Source: Microbacterium schleiferi
Lineage (GTDB): Bacteria; Actinomycetota; Actinomycetes; Actinomycetales; Microbacteriaceae
NCBI RefSeq assembly: GCF_020781975.1
Contig: NZ_JAJGNI010000013.1
Span: forward strand, 1 to 64,000
DNA length: 64,000 bases
Direction of reading: 5' to 3'
Each line of letters starts with the position of its first letter. The first letter of the stretch is position 1. Position numbers and translations under genes: made by a program. Under the pieces are notes generated by a model, which did not search any database, was not told the DNA's origin, and saw nothing but the letters and a program-made list of their open reading frames with translations. Shown here piece after piece: positions 41,507-49,446 of this stretch.

Positions 41507-41544
41507 GGCATCCACGGTAGAAGTTGACGTTGCGTCAATGTCAA
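41507..41544 (-). promoter_or_regulatory. MerR-type promoter with 19-bp spacer and palindromic operator
   Basis: On the minus strand a perfect -35 TTGACA (41539-41544) is separated by exactly 19 bases from TACCGT (41514-41519). The spacer contains the palindrome TTGACGCAACGTCAA. Overlong spacers that a MerR dimer twists into register are the hallmark of this family. The start codon is seven bases after the -10, so the transcript is leaderless. Confidence 0.8.
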
Positions 41545-41570
41545 CTCGTCGCTCGTGGACACTTGTGCAA

Positions 41571-41610
41571 CGCGATATAACGCGTTATTCTCAAATCGCG
41601 TTATATCGCG
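41571..41610. promoter_or_regulatory. operator-like inverted repeat before the DUF4097-PadR genes
   Basis: CGCGATATAACGCG (41571-41584) and its complement CGCGTTATATCGCG (41597-41610) are perfect 14-bp arms with a 12-base spacer; ATAACGCGTTAT at 41577 is itself a palindrome. The A/T-rich core is unlike the surrounding DNA. PadR regulators bind such sites and the PadR gene is second in this operon, so autoregulation is likely. Confidence 0.7.
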
Positions 41611-41645
41611 TTTGATCTTTCATGTGACCCTGAACGGAGCGGACC

Positions 41646-42497
41646 GTGACCCTTGAGAAGTGGCTCATTCACCCGGGAGAGACGCGCGTCATCGACCTCG
41701 ACGACGTGCGCACCCTCAAGATCGGCCTCGTCGGTGGCCAGGTTGATGTCGTCGCCCACGACGAACCCGGGGTGCGAATCGAGGTCTACGGGGTGACCGT
41801 CAAAGACCTGCGCATCGAAGCAACCGGCGACCTCGTCGAGATCGACCATCCACAGCTGCGCTGGGACAACTTCCTCGAGGCGTTTCGCAACTTCGGTTCC
41901 GGCGGCCCGAAGGCAGAGGTCAGCGTCGCTGTCCCCCGATCGGTGGCTTTGAACCTCGGGGTCGTGAACGCGAGCGCGCTCGTATCCGGTCTCGAGGCCG
42001 GGGCTCGCCTCAACACGGTGTCGGGCGACATCATCGTCGATGGCCTCAGCGGCGACGTGACGGTCAACGCAGTGTCGGGGGATGTCCAGATCCGGGACCT
42101 CACGGGCACCCTGTCGGCGAACAGTGTCTCGGGAGATGTCGCTGCGACCGGCAGCATCCGCAAGGCGACGATCGACACGGTCTCGGGCGACATGCTCGTT
42201 GACACGACCGGCAATGCGCACGCCATCAGTCTCAACACGGTGAGCGGCGGCGCTACCATTCGGCTCGATGAGGGGCTGCCGGCGAACTTCGTCGTGCGCA
42301 GCGTGAGCGGTCGCGTCCAGATCGATGGCGTCATGCGGTCGGGAAGCGGCGTGACCAACTACAGCGGCTCGACTGGCGAGCTCAGCGGGTCGTTCGTCGA
42401 TGTGCGCACGAACTCCGTTGCCGGCGGACTCACGGTGCTGCGCCGTTCCGCCGCGTCGGAGCCGGCGGATGCCGCGAGCGAGGCGGAGGGCCTGTGA
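41646..42497 (+). CDS. DUF4097 family beta-helix-like protein
   Basis: The 283-residue protein has a short N-terminal domain and then repeated 15-20 residue beta strands built on the motif VSGD (NTVSGDIIVDGLSG, NAVSGDVQIRDL, NSVSGDVAATG, DTVSGDMLVD, NTVSGGATIR), forming a right-handed beta-solenoid-like array of the DUF4097 or putative adhesin type. There is no signal peptide, so it is probably cytosolic despite the adhesin name. The GTG start is preceded by GAACGGAGCG. It is coupled to a PadR regulator, with which DUF4097 genes commonly pair, and its promoter region holds the likely PadR operator. Confidence 0.8.
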   Translation: MTLEKWLIHPGETRVIDLDDVRTLKIGLVGGQVDVVAHDEPGVRIEVYGVTVKDLRIEATGDLVEIDHPQLRWDNFLEAFRNFGSGGPKAEVSVAVPRSVALNLGVVNASALVSGLEAGARLNTVSGDIIVDGLSGDVTVNAVSGDVQIRDLTGTLSANSVSGDVAATGSIRKATIDTVSGDMLVDTTGNAHAISLNTVSGGATIRLDEGLPANFVVRSVSGRVQIDGVMRSGSGVTNYSGSTGELSGSFVDVRTNSVAGGLTVLRRSAASEPADAASEAEGL

Positions 42498-43111
42498 TGG
42501 CCCCGGTCTTCTCTCACGGCGACCTGCGCCTGTACCTGCTCTCGCTCCTGGACGAGGGGCCGCGGCACGGCTACGACATCATGCAGGCCTTGTCGGATCG
42601 CACCGGTGGGACGTACACACCCAGCGCCGGCACCGTCTATCCGCGGCTCGCGAAGCTCGAGGAAGAGGGTCTGGTCACCAAGACCGTCGACGGTCGCAAG
42701 ACGATCTACGAGATCACGGATGCCGGCCGCGCCGAGGTGGCCTCCCGCGCCGGTGACCTCAGAAGCATCGAGGAGGGGCTTGCCGATTCGGTGCGCCTGA
42801 TCGCCGACGAGGTGCGCGGATCGGTACGCGAGGCGATGAAGAGCCTGCGCGCCGACCTCGCCGCCGCAAGCCGGGCCGAGCGGCAGGACCGCAGCGAGCA
42901 GGTGCGGGATGTCACCGACGACCTGCGTTCGATCTCGCGGGAGCAACTGCACCGCGCAGAGGTTGCCATCAGCGAGTTCCGCGCCCAGGTACGAACCGAT
43001 CTGCGGACGCACGTCGCCAAGGGCGGCACCCTCACGGCATCCGTCGTCGACGAACTGGCAACCGGCCTCGACGAGGTGACCCGCGCCATCACCCGCTCAC
43101 TCCGCGGCTGA
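42497..43111 (+). CDS. PadR-family transcriptional regulator
   Basis: The 204-residue protein starts with a PadR winged helix: LRLYLLSLLDEGPRHGYDIMQALSDRTGGTYTPSAGTVYPRLAKLEEEGLV, followed by the wing TVDGRKTIYEIT. The C-terminal half is a long, charged coiled-coil region (about 85-200), longer than in minimal PadR proteins and likely for dimerisation. The ATG overlaps the last base of the DUF4097 stop; a GTG three bases earlier is an alternative. It probably represses the operon through the 14-bp arms upstream. Inducer unknown; related regulators respond to phenolics or envelope stress. Confidence 0.87.
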   Translation: MAPVFSHGDLRLYLLSLLDEGPRHGYDIMQALSDRTGGTYTPSAGTVYPRLAKLEEEGLVTKTVDGRKTIYEITDAGRAEVASRAGDLRSIEEGLADSVRLIADEVRGSVREAMKSLRADLAAASRAERQDRSEQVRDVTDDLRSISREQLHRAEVAISEFRAQVRTDLRTHVAKGGTLTASVVDELATGLDEVTRAITRSLRG

Positions 43112-43210
43112 AGCTCACAGGGGCAGCGCACGCGACCCGCTTGCAGGATGAATCCGCCTCCCCGCGCGTGGGGGGCCGTGAAAGGCCGGTCGATCCTGCG
43201 TTCGGGCCGG

Positions 43211-43753
43211 TCAGCTGGTCGGCCAGAGGTCCTCGTCGTCAGGCGCCGGCTCCCCCAGCGGAACGACGAGGATGGGGCGCGCCTGCCGATGCGCGAGGCG
43301 GGCAGCGACCGATCCCGTGAAGAACTCTCGGATCGACTCGCCGATGCCGCGCTTGCGGGTTCCGACAACGAGCAACCGGGCATCGATCTGCTCCGCAAGA
43401 TGCTTGAGGGCCAGCGCCGGGTCGCCGACGAGCTGATGGATACGCCACTCGACGTCGATTCCCTCCAGCGCGTGAGCGACTGACGCGCGCACGAGGTCGA
43501 AGTCGGCCTCACCGGGAGCGATGTTCACATCGATCGGTGCGGAGTGCACGTATCCGTCGGGATCCTCGTACGTGACGAACCTGGTGACATCGACGTGCGC
43601 CACAACGAGGGGGGCCTTCATCATGGCGGCGTACTTCGCGGCTTCCTTCACGACCCGAGGATTCTGGTCGGGGACGACCCCGACGATCACCGCGCCGCGG
43701 ACCGCCTCCGCGTCCAGGGGTGCCGTTGTGAGCTCCGGTCGTTCGTCCGCCAT
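43211..43753 (-). CDS. universal stress protein (UspA domain)
   Basis: The 180-residue protein is a single UspA domain with the ATP-binding G-2X-G-9X-G(S/T) pattern in VVGTRKRGIGESIREFFTGSVAARL and the early VIVGVVPDQNPRVVKEAAKYAA. Single-domain ATP-binding Usp proteins act in stress and dormancy. The start has GAGGAGGGA upstream. It converges on the PadR gene and is divergent from the DUF3073 gene. Confidence 0.88.
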   Translation of the reverse strand: MADERPELTTAPLDAEAVRGAVIVGVVPDQNPRVVKEAAKYAAMMKAPLVVAHVDVTRFVTYEDPDGYVHSAPIDVNIAPGEADFDLVRASVAHALEGIDVEWRIHQLVGDPALALKHLAEQIDARLLVVGTRKRGIGESIREFFTGSVAARLAHRQARPILVVPLGEPAPDDEDLWPTS

Positions 43754-43928
43754 CTGGATTCCCTCCTCGACATGCGGAGCCGAGGGGCGCACAGCCGCGG
43801 GCCCTCGAGGGCTCCGTGATATTCTGAATGCTACTCTTCCCGGCGAAAGACCGGATTCGTGAATGCACGGGCTGCGGAGTGCGGAGACCCGCGCTTCAGC
43901 CCGCGGGTCAGAAATGAGGGGGTCTCGC

Positions 43929-44114
43929 ATGGGGCGTGGCCGTCAAAAGGCGAAACACACCAAGATCGCCCGCGAACTCAAGTCCTACAGCCCGAGCGTC
44001 AACTATGCGGCGCTCGAGAAGGAACTGGGTCACCCGTCCGACGATGATCTGTACGTCGACAAGTGGGCCGATGAGTTCGACGACGAGGATGACGAACTAG
44101 ACGAGACCGCCTGA
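43929..44114 (+). CDS. DUF3073 domain protein
   Basis: The 61-residue protein begins MGRGRQKAKHTKIARELKSYSP and ends in an acidic tail (DEFDDEDDELDETA). This basic N-terminus plus acidic C-terminus is the DUF3073 signature, widely conserved in actinobacteria; function unknown. A GAGGGG sequence precedes the ATG. It lies between the Usp and purF genes, convergent with purF. Confidence 0.88.
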   Translation: MGRGRQKAKHTKIARELKSYSPSVNYAALEKELGHPSDDDLYVDKWADEFDDEDDELDETA

Positions 44115-44144
44115 GCGCGGCTCGTCCCTTCACCGCGCTCCCGT

Positions 44145-45605
44145 TCAGGACTCCTGACTGCTCTCGACCCAGTCGAGATACTCTTCCGTCACTGTTCCGG
44201 TGACGTAGCGTCCGTCGAAGCAGCTCATGTCGAGGTCGTCGACATCCGAGCCTTCGAGGATCGCAGCCTTGAGGTCGGCTACCTCCTGATAGACGACGTA
44301 ATCGGCACCGAGTTCTTCGGCGATCTCGGGGATGGATCGGCCGTGCGCGACGAGCTCGTGCCGGGTCGGCATGTTAATGCCATAGACGTGTGGGTAGCGC
44401 ACCGGCGGGGCAGCGGAGGCGAAGGTCACGGATGTCGCGCCGGCATCCCGGGCCATCTGGATGATCTGCTTCGAGGTAGTTCCCCGCACGATCGAGTCGT
44501 CGATGAGCAGCACGTTCTTGCCCTTGAATTCGCTCGACATCGCGTTGAGCTTCTGACGCACGCTGCGCTTGCGGGCAGACTGACCCGGCATGATGAATGT
44601 CCGTCCGACGTAGCGGTTCTTGTAGAACCCCTCGCGGTATTCGATGCCGAGCTTGCGCGCGACCTGCATCGCGGCGGGCCGGGATGAATCCGGGATGGGC
44701 ATGACGACGTCGATGGCACCTGCGGGCGTGTACTTCGCGATGGTGTCGGCCAGGCGGTCGCCCATGCGCAGCCGCGCCTCATAGACCGAGATCCCGTTCA
44801 TGATCGAGTCCGGGCGGGCGAGATAGACGTACTCGAACGAGCACGGCACGAGCTGCGGAGCCTCGGCGCACTGCTTGGTGTGCAGGTGTCCGTCGAGGTC
44901 GATGAACACCGCCTCGCCCGGCATGACGTCGCGGACTACCTCGAACTCGCCGTTTTCGAGCACGAGCGACTCGGACGAAACAACCCACTCGTACGATCCG
45001 TCGGGGGCCTTGCGCGTCCCCAAGATCAGGGGGCGGATGCCGAACGGGTCGCGGAACGCGAGCAGGCCGTGGCCCGCGATGAGGGCGATGGCAGCGTACG
45101 AGCCCTCCACGCGAGCGTGGACACGGGAGACGGCTTCAAAGATCTCGTCGGGCTCGAGGTCGAGCCCCGATACCGTCGCCTGCAGCTCTCCGGCGAGGAC
45201 GTTGACCAGGAGTTCGGTGTCAGAGCTCGTGTTCAGGTGGCGACGGTCTTTGTGGAAGAGCTCGTCGGTGAGTTCGCGGGTGTTCGTGAGGTTGCCGTTG
45301 TGCACCAGCACGATGCCGTAGGGCGCGTTGACGTAGAAGGGCTGGGCTTCTTCTTCGCTGGATGCCGTGCCCTTGGTGGCGTACCGGACGTGACCGAGCC
45401 CGATCGTGCCGAGCAGCGACCGCATGTCGCGCGTGCGGAACGCCTCACGGACCTGCCCCCGCGCCTTGGTGATGTGAAAGACGCCACTCGGTTCCGCTGT
45501 GGCGATTCCGGTCGAGTCCTGCCCGCGGTGCTGCAGCAGCAGCAGCGCGTCGTAGATCTCCTGGTTGACCGAGCCCCGCCCGACCATGCCGACGATTCCA
45601 CACAT
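44145..45605 (-). CDS. purF: amidophosphoribosyltransferase
   Basis: The 486-residue enzyme catalyses the first committed step of purine synthesis, forming 5-phosphoribosylamine from PRPP and glutamine. After Met1 is removed the catalytic Cys is exposed (MCGIVGMVG, no propeptide). The glutaminase region HRGQDSTGIAT and the PRPP loop VLLIDDSIVRGTTS are present; the late cysteines (for example in MSCFDGRYVTG) suggest an iron-sulfur cluster as in Bacillus-type PurF. The gene follows purM by six bases. AAGGAG lies fourteen bases before the ATG. It converges on the DUF3073 gene. Confidence 0.95.
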   Translation of the reverse strand: MCGIVGMVGRGSVNQEIYDALLLLQHRGQDSTGIATAEPSGVFHITKARGQVREAFRTRDMRSLLGTIGLGHVRYATKGTASSEEEAQPFYVNAPYGIVLVHNGNLTNTRELTDELFHKDRRHLNTSSDTELLVNVLAGELQATVSGLDLEPDEIFEAVSRVHARVEGSYAAIALIAGHGLLAFRDPFGIRPLILGTRKAPDGSYEWVVSSESLVLENGEFEVVRDVMPGEAVFIDLDGHLHTKQCAEAPQLVPCSFEYVYLARPDSIMNGISVYEARLRMGDRLADTIAKYTPAGAIDVVMPIPDSSRPAAMQVARKLGIEYREGFYKNRYVGRTFIMPGQSARKRSVRQKLNAMSSEFKGKNVLLIDDSIVRGTTSKQIIQMARDAGATSVTFASAAPPVRYPHVYGINMPTRHELVAHGRSIPEIAEELGADYVVYQEVADLKAAILEGSDVDDLDMSCFDGRYVTGTVTEEYLDWVESSQES

Positions 45606-45611
45606 GGGGTG

Positions 45612-46736
45612 TTACTGCGCTCCTTCGGCGAACGATCCGACCAGGCGCACGGCACCGCCGTCAACGCCCTTCGCCCCTTCCACATAGTCGCCGTTCGGCC
45701 TCGGGCCATCCGAGACGACGCCGACCTGCCACGTGGCGATACCTTCGGCGGTCAGGGCGGATGCCGCATCCGCTGCCCGGTCTGCCGCGACGACCGCGAC
45801 AAAGCCGATGCCGAGGTTCCACGTTCCTTCTGTATCGGAGAGGGGAATACCGCCGCGGGCGGCGAGCGTCTGGAACACTGTCGGCGGCGTCCACGTCGCG
45901 CGGTCGACATCGACCCACGTGCCAGCGGGCAGCACCCGCGCCAGGTTTGCCGCGATCCCCCCGCCGGTGACGTGGCTGAGGGAATGGACCCCGCCGCCGG
46001 ACTGCGCGATCAGCCGCAGCAGCGGCGCCGTGTACAGGCGGGTGGGCTCGAGCAGAACCTCGCCCCAGGTGGCGCCACCGAACTCGGCCGCGGCATCCGT
46101 ATACGACAAACCGGATGACGAGACGATGTGACGAACGAGCGAGTAGCCGTTGGCGTGGAGTCCGCTCGAGGCGAGCGCGAGAACGACATCGCCGTTCTCG
46201 ACACGATCGGCGCCGAGCACGGCGTCGGCTTCGACGACGCCGGTGGCCGCGCCCGCGACATCGTAGTCGTCGATCCCGAGCAGGCCCGGATGCTCGGCGG
46301 TCTCGCCGCCGACCAGCGCAGTCCCGGTCTCTTCGCAGCCGCGCGCAATGCCGGCGACGATGTCGGCGATGCGCTCGGGTACAACCTTGCCGCACGCGAT
46401 GTAGTCAGTCATGAACAGGGGTCGCGCACCGACGACGACGATGTCATCGACAACCATGCCGACGAGGTCTTGGCCGATCGTGTCGTGCTTGTCGATGGCC
46501 TGCGCGATCGCGACCTTGGTACCGACACCGTCGGTGCTTGTCGCGAGCAGCGGACGCCGGTAGGCACGGAGCGTGGATGCATCGAACAGGCCGGCGAAGC
46601 CACCGACACCGCCGAGGACTTCGGGGCCCTGGGTGCGACGGACCGCAGCCTTCATGAGTTCGACGGCGAGGTCACCCGCTGCCGTGTCGACACCGGCCGC
46701 GGTGTACGGATTACTGGGGGCGTTGTGGGAGTCCAC
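45612..46736 (-). CDS. purM: phosphoribosylformylglycinamidine cyclo-ligase
   Basis: The 374-residue AIR synthetase closes the imidazole ring (step 5 of the pathway). Features are VGGFAGLFD near the N-terminus, STDGVGTKVAIAQ, GMVVDDIVVVGARPLFMTDYIACGK, LVGGETAEHPG and HVTGGGIAANLARVLP. Length is at the upper end for the family. The GTG follows TAGTCT by six bases, so it is probably leaderless. purF follows directly, forming a purM-purF unit on the opposite strand to purD and purC. Confidence 0.95.
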   Translation of the reverse strand: MDSHNAPSNPYTAAGVDTAAGDLAVELMKAAVRRTQGPEVLGGVGGFAGLFDASTLRAYRRPLLATSTDGVGTKVAIAQAIDKHDTIGQDLVGMVVDDIVVVGARPLFMTDYIACGKVVPERIADIVAGIARGCEETGTALVGGETAEHPGLLGIDDYDVAGAATGVVEADAVLGADRVENGDVVLALASSGLHANGYSLVRHIVSSSGLSYTDAAAEFGGATWGEVLLEPTRLYTAPLLRLIAQSGGGVHSLSHVTGGGIAANLARVLPAGTWVDVDRATWTPPTVFQTLAARGGIPLSDTEGTWNLGIGFVAVVAADRAADAASALTAEGIATWQVGVVSDGPRPNGDYVEGAKGVDGGAVRLVGSFAEGAQ

Positions 46737-46748
46737 CCGAACAGACTA
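46737..46748 (-). promoter_or_regulatory. leaderless -10 element of purM-purF
   Basis: Minus-strand TAGTCT (46743-46748), six bases, GTG. Confidence 0.5.
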
Positions 46749-46759
46749 CCGGCGCGCCC

Positions 46760-47164
46760 TCAGCTCTCGTCGCGCATCCAGGGAGGCGGCTGATCGGTCA
46801 TCGGCCGCGCGAGGTCGTCGACGAACGTGACCTCCTGCGCGGCGCGGGCGTCACGGATGCGGCGGAGGGTGCGTCGCTCGGCGATGAGGATGATGCTGGC
46901 GCTGATCAACAGGCACACCGCCACCGACACCATGGCGTTCAGCCCGAAGGCCCACACGACCCCGGCTTCGCCGGAAGAAGCAACACCGTCGCCCGAGACG
47001 GCGCCGAATGTGGTCAGGGCTGCAGCGATGACAAGGCCGACGGTGATGCCGGCGCCGAGGATGCGTCCGTATCGTGGCGACCGGCGCACGAACACGCGTT
47101 GCACCTGAACGTCGATGACGTGCTCGTGGGGATCGGGTGAGGATGGCTCTTGCCGGACTGCCAT
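46760..47164 (-). CDS. two-helix membrane protein, paralogue of the next gene
   Basis: The 134-residue protein has two hydrophobic segments (about 36-57 and 70-93) with charged termini. Its N-terminal VQRVFVRRSPRYGRILGAGITVGL matches VTVRRSPKYSVFLLLGGAVGL in the neighbouring 47189 gene, so the two are duplicates. I do not recognise a named function. GAGGG stands before the ATG. It lies between purM and the second paralogue. Confidence 0.65.
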   Translation of the reverse strand: MAVRQEPSSPDPHEHVIDVQVQRVFVRRSPRYGRILGAGITVGLVIAAALTTFGAVSGDGVASSGEAGVVWAFGLNAMVSVAVCLLISASIILIAERRTLRRIRDARAAQEVTFVDDLARPMTDQPPPWMRDES

Positions 47165-47188
47165 GTGACTGCCCTCACCCGGTTCCGC

Positions 47189-47518
47189 TCAGTCGGCCGA
47201 GATGATGCGGTCGTGCTCGACCCGCAGCGTGCGGGCGCGGCGCGCGTAGACCCGGTCGAAGATGAGGGCCACCGCTCCGCCGAGGGCGACGCCGATCGAA
47301 ACGAAGATCAGCAGCAGGAACCCGAAGACCTGCATCTGGGAGTAGACCAGGCCCGTGTTGGGGCTCTCTTGCGTCGTCCCGTCGAACAGGAACGTCAGGA
47401 TCATGGCGACGAGCAGGCCGACGGCACCGCCGAGCAGCAGGAAGACGGAGTACTTCGGGCTGCGCCGCACCGTCACCTGCTCGAGGTGGTCATCGCTCGT
47501 CGGGGACATGATCTCCAT
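47189..47518 (-). CDS. two-helix membrane protein, paralogue of the previous gene
   Basis: The 109-residue protein has two hydrophobic segments (about 23-43 and 59-83) and a positively charged C-terminal tail (ARRARTLRVEH). It shares the VRRSPKY motif and overall layout with the gene just downstream; they probably form a complex or a redundant pair. Two ATGs are in frame; I chose the first, which has GAGAGGG seven bases upstream, but that site lies in a perfect 16-bp hairpin. An ATG nine bases further in has GGAGAT. Function is not recognised. Confidence 0.65.
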   Translation of the reverse strand: MEIMSPTSDDHLEQVTVRRSPKYSVFLLLGGAVGLLVAMILTFLFDGTTQESPNTGLVYSQMQVFGFLLLIFVSIGVALGGAVALIFDRVYARRARTLRVEHDRIISAD

Positions 47519-47520
47519 TC

Positions 47521-47564
47521 TCGCACCCTCTCGCCCAGCGCGGTCCGCGGGCGAGAGGGTGCGA
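47521..47564 (-). terminator. perfect 16-bp hairpin directly before the membrane-protein gene
   Basis: TCGCACCCTCTCGCCC (47521-47536) and its exact complement (47549-47564) enclose a 12-base loop, ending two bases before the ATG on the minus strand. It may terminate the upstream sterol-carrier transcript, or, as part of the leader, hide the GAGAGGG ribosome binding site. No T-run is present. Bases 47565-47730 upstream hold no supported gene. Confidence 0.55.
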
Positions 47565-47730
47565 GAGCGGGATGCCTCAGTCGTTGTGGGCGCCCGGCGC
47601 GGCATCCGACCCGCGGCGACGGGCGACGAGCACCGCTCGATCGGCCAGCGCTGGGCCAGAGCAGCGAAGAGGGACGACCGAACGCCGATCGATCCCCGGT
47701 AGTCGGCCCAGGTCGGCGCGGATGCCGCGC

Positions 47731-48084
47731 TCATGGCCGAAGGGGAAGGAGGTGCGAGAAATCAGCGCGGACGCCAGAGGCCCGCAGCGCCCCGGAGGTT
47801 TCGGCATCCGACCACCCGCGCACCCCCGTCGCGAGGTCGATGAAGGTCGCGGCATCCATCTCGACGACGTTGGGCGGGGTCCCGCGGGTGTGACGTGGCC
47901 CCTCGATGATCTGTGTCGCCCCGAATGGGGGAACGCGGACCTCGACAGTCGCGCCCGGCGCCTTCTCGGCGAGCAACTGAAGTAAGTAGCGCACGGCCGT
48001 CGCGGTCTCGGGCCGGCCGGCGGTCCCTTCCGCGACGGCTCCGAGAGCGGCGCGTCCGGCTTCGGTCGTGATTCTGGGAGGCAC
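47731..48084 (-). CDS. sterol carrier family protein
   Basis: The 117-residue protein matches the short actinobacterial 'sterol carrier family' proteins: VRYLLQLLAEKAPGATVEVRVPPFGATQIIEGPRHTRGTPPNVVEMDAATFIDLATG, with the conserved RHTRGTPPNVVE. The SCP2 fold binds lipids, but the function of these small members is unknown. The GTG lies six bases after TAGCGT, back-to-back with the purD promoter. In many actinobacteria this gene neighbours purine genes, as it does here. Confidence 0.82.
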   Translation of the reverse strand: MPPRITTEAGRAALGAVAEGTAGRPETATAVRYLLQLLAEKAPGATVEVRVPPFGATQIIEGPRHTRGTPPNVVEMDAATFIDLATGVRGWSDAETSGALRASGVRADFSHLLPLRP

Positions 48085-48118
48085 GGTCCCACGCTACGCC
48101 GGTCGGTAGGCTGACCGG
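48085..48118. promoter_or_regulatory. back-to-back leaderless promoters of the sterol-carrier gene and purD
   Basis: Minus-strand TAGCGT (48091-48096), six bases, GTG faces plus-strand TAGGCT (48107-48112), six bases, GTG. The two start codons are only 34 bases apart, so binding of polymerase at one should exclude the other. Confidence 0.55.
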
Positions 48119-49384
48119 GTGCGAATCCTCGTCCTCGGCTCCGGTGCCCGTGAACACGCGATCATCACGTCGCTGCGAAGCGAAGGGGAGGCGCACGAGA
48201 TCTTCGCGGCCCCCGGAAACGCGGGCATCGCCCAGGACGTCACGGTTGTCGCGCTCGATCCGAATGACCCCGTCGCGGTGGCATCGTTCGCGCAGACCGA
48301 GTCGATCGGACTCGTCGTGATCGGACCCGAGGCGCCCCTTGTCGCCGGTGTCGCCGATGCGCTGCGCGAGCGCGGCATCCCGACGTTCGGTCCGGGCAAG
48401 GCCGCCGCGCAGCTCGAGGGATCCAAGGCGTTCGCCAAGCGCATCATGCAGGCAGCCGGCGTCCCGACCGGACGCGCAACCCACGCCGCCACCCTCGACG
48501 AGGTTGCCGCAGCGCTCGACGAGTTCGGCGCTCCACACGTCGTAAAGGCCGACGGTCTCGCGGCGGGCAAGGGCGTCATCGTCACCGACGACCGCGAAGC
48601 AGCCCTCGCCCACGCTGCCGAATACCTCGGCACCGGTGGCGTACTGGTCGAGGAGTTCCTGTCGGGACCCGAAGTGTCGCTCTTCTTCCTCAGCGACGGC
48701 GACACCGTGCGCGCGCTGAGCCCGGCGCAGGACTTCAAGCGCCTGCGCGACGGCGACGAGGGACCGAACACCGGTGGCATGGGCGCCTACTCACCCCTCC
48801 CCTGGCTCGACGAGGGCTGGGGCGGCGAAGCCGCGTTCGTCGAGCAGGTCACCCGCGAGGTCGCCGAGCCCGTCATCCGTCAGCTGGATGCCGAGGGCAC
48901 CCCGTTCATCGGGTTGCTCTACGCGGGCCTCATCCTGACCGACCGGGGCGTGCGTGTCATCGAGTTCAATGCGCGTTTCGGTGACCCCGAGACGCAGGTC
49001 GTCCTGCCGCGCCTGGTCGAGCCGCTGTCAGGGCTTCTGCTGGCGGCGGCTTCCGGGAACCTGGAGGATGTGGCGCAGCCGACCTTCCGCGACACCGCGG
49101 CGGTCACCGTCGTGCTCGCGAGCGAGGGCTATCCGTCAGCTCCCCAGGTGGGCCGACCCCTCACGGGAACGGATGCCGCGGCATCCATCGAGGGCGTGCA
49201 CCTGGCGCACGCCGCCACGGCCCACGGCCCGGAGGGCCTCGTCGCTACCGGGGGTCGCGTGCTGAACGTCGTGGCAACCGGTGAGAACTTCGCCCAGGCC
49301 CGCGCGCGTGCCTATGAGGCGCTGTTGCGGATCACGCTCGAGGGCGGCCAGTTCCGCACCGACATCGCCGCACGCGTCAGCTAG
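48119..49384 (+). CDS. purD: phosphoribosylamine-glycine ligase
   Basis: The 421-residue GAR synthetase catalyses step 2 of purine synthesis. It begins MRILVLGSGAREHAI, with the ATP-grasp segments SKAFAKRIMQAAGVPT, VVKADGLAAGKGVIV, and EFNARFGDPETQVVLPRL. Length is typical. The GTG sits six bases after TAGGCT. purC follows in the same direction with its own promoter-like hexamer. Confidence 0.95.
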   Translation: MRILVLGSGAREHAIITSLRSEGEAHEIFAAPGNAGIAQDVTVVALDPNDPVAVASFAQTESIGLVVIGPEAPLVAGVADALRERGIPTFGPGKAAAQLEGSKAFAKRIMQAAGVPTGRATHAATLDEVAAALDEFGAPHVVKADGLAAGKGVIVTDDREAALAHAAEYLGTGGVLVEEFLSGPEVSLFFLSDGDTVRALSPAQDFKRLRDGDEGPNTGGMGAYSPLPWLDEGWGGEAAFVEQVTREVAEPVIRQLDAEGTPFIGLLYAGLILTDRGVRVIEFNARFGDPETQVVLPRLVEPLSGLLLAAASGNLEDVAQPTFRDTAAVTVVLASEGYPSAPQVGRPLTGTDAAASIEGVHLAHAATAHGPEGLVATGGRVLNVVATGENFAQARARAYEALLRITLEGGQFRTDIAARVS

Positions 49385-49434
49385 CTCGATCGCGCGGCTC
49401 GCGGTGGATACCGCGGGGCCGGTTGGGGACCTGC

Positions 49435-49446
49435 GACAATGCTCGG
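49435..49446 (+). promoter_or_regulatory. possible leaderless -10 element of purC
   Basis: GACAAT, six bases, GTG. The first base departs from TANNNT, as at nrdI. Confidence 0.4.

Noticed and set aside
47565..47730. Open frames on both strands upstream of the two-helix membrane protein
   Set aside because: Their translations are low-complexity Arg/Ser/Ala strings with no family resemblance, no ribosome binding site, and they overlap known genes out of frame.
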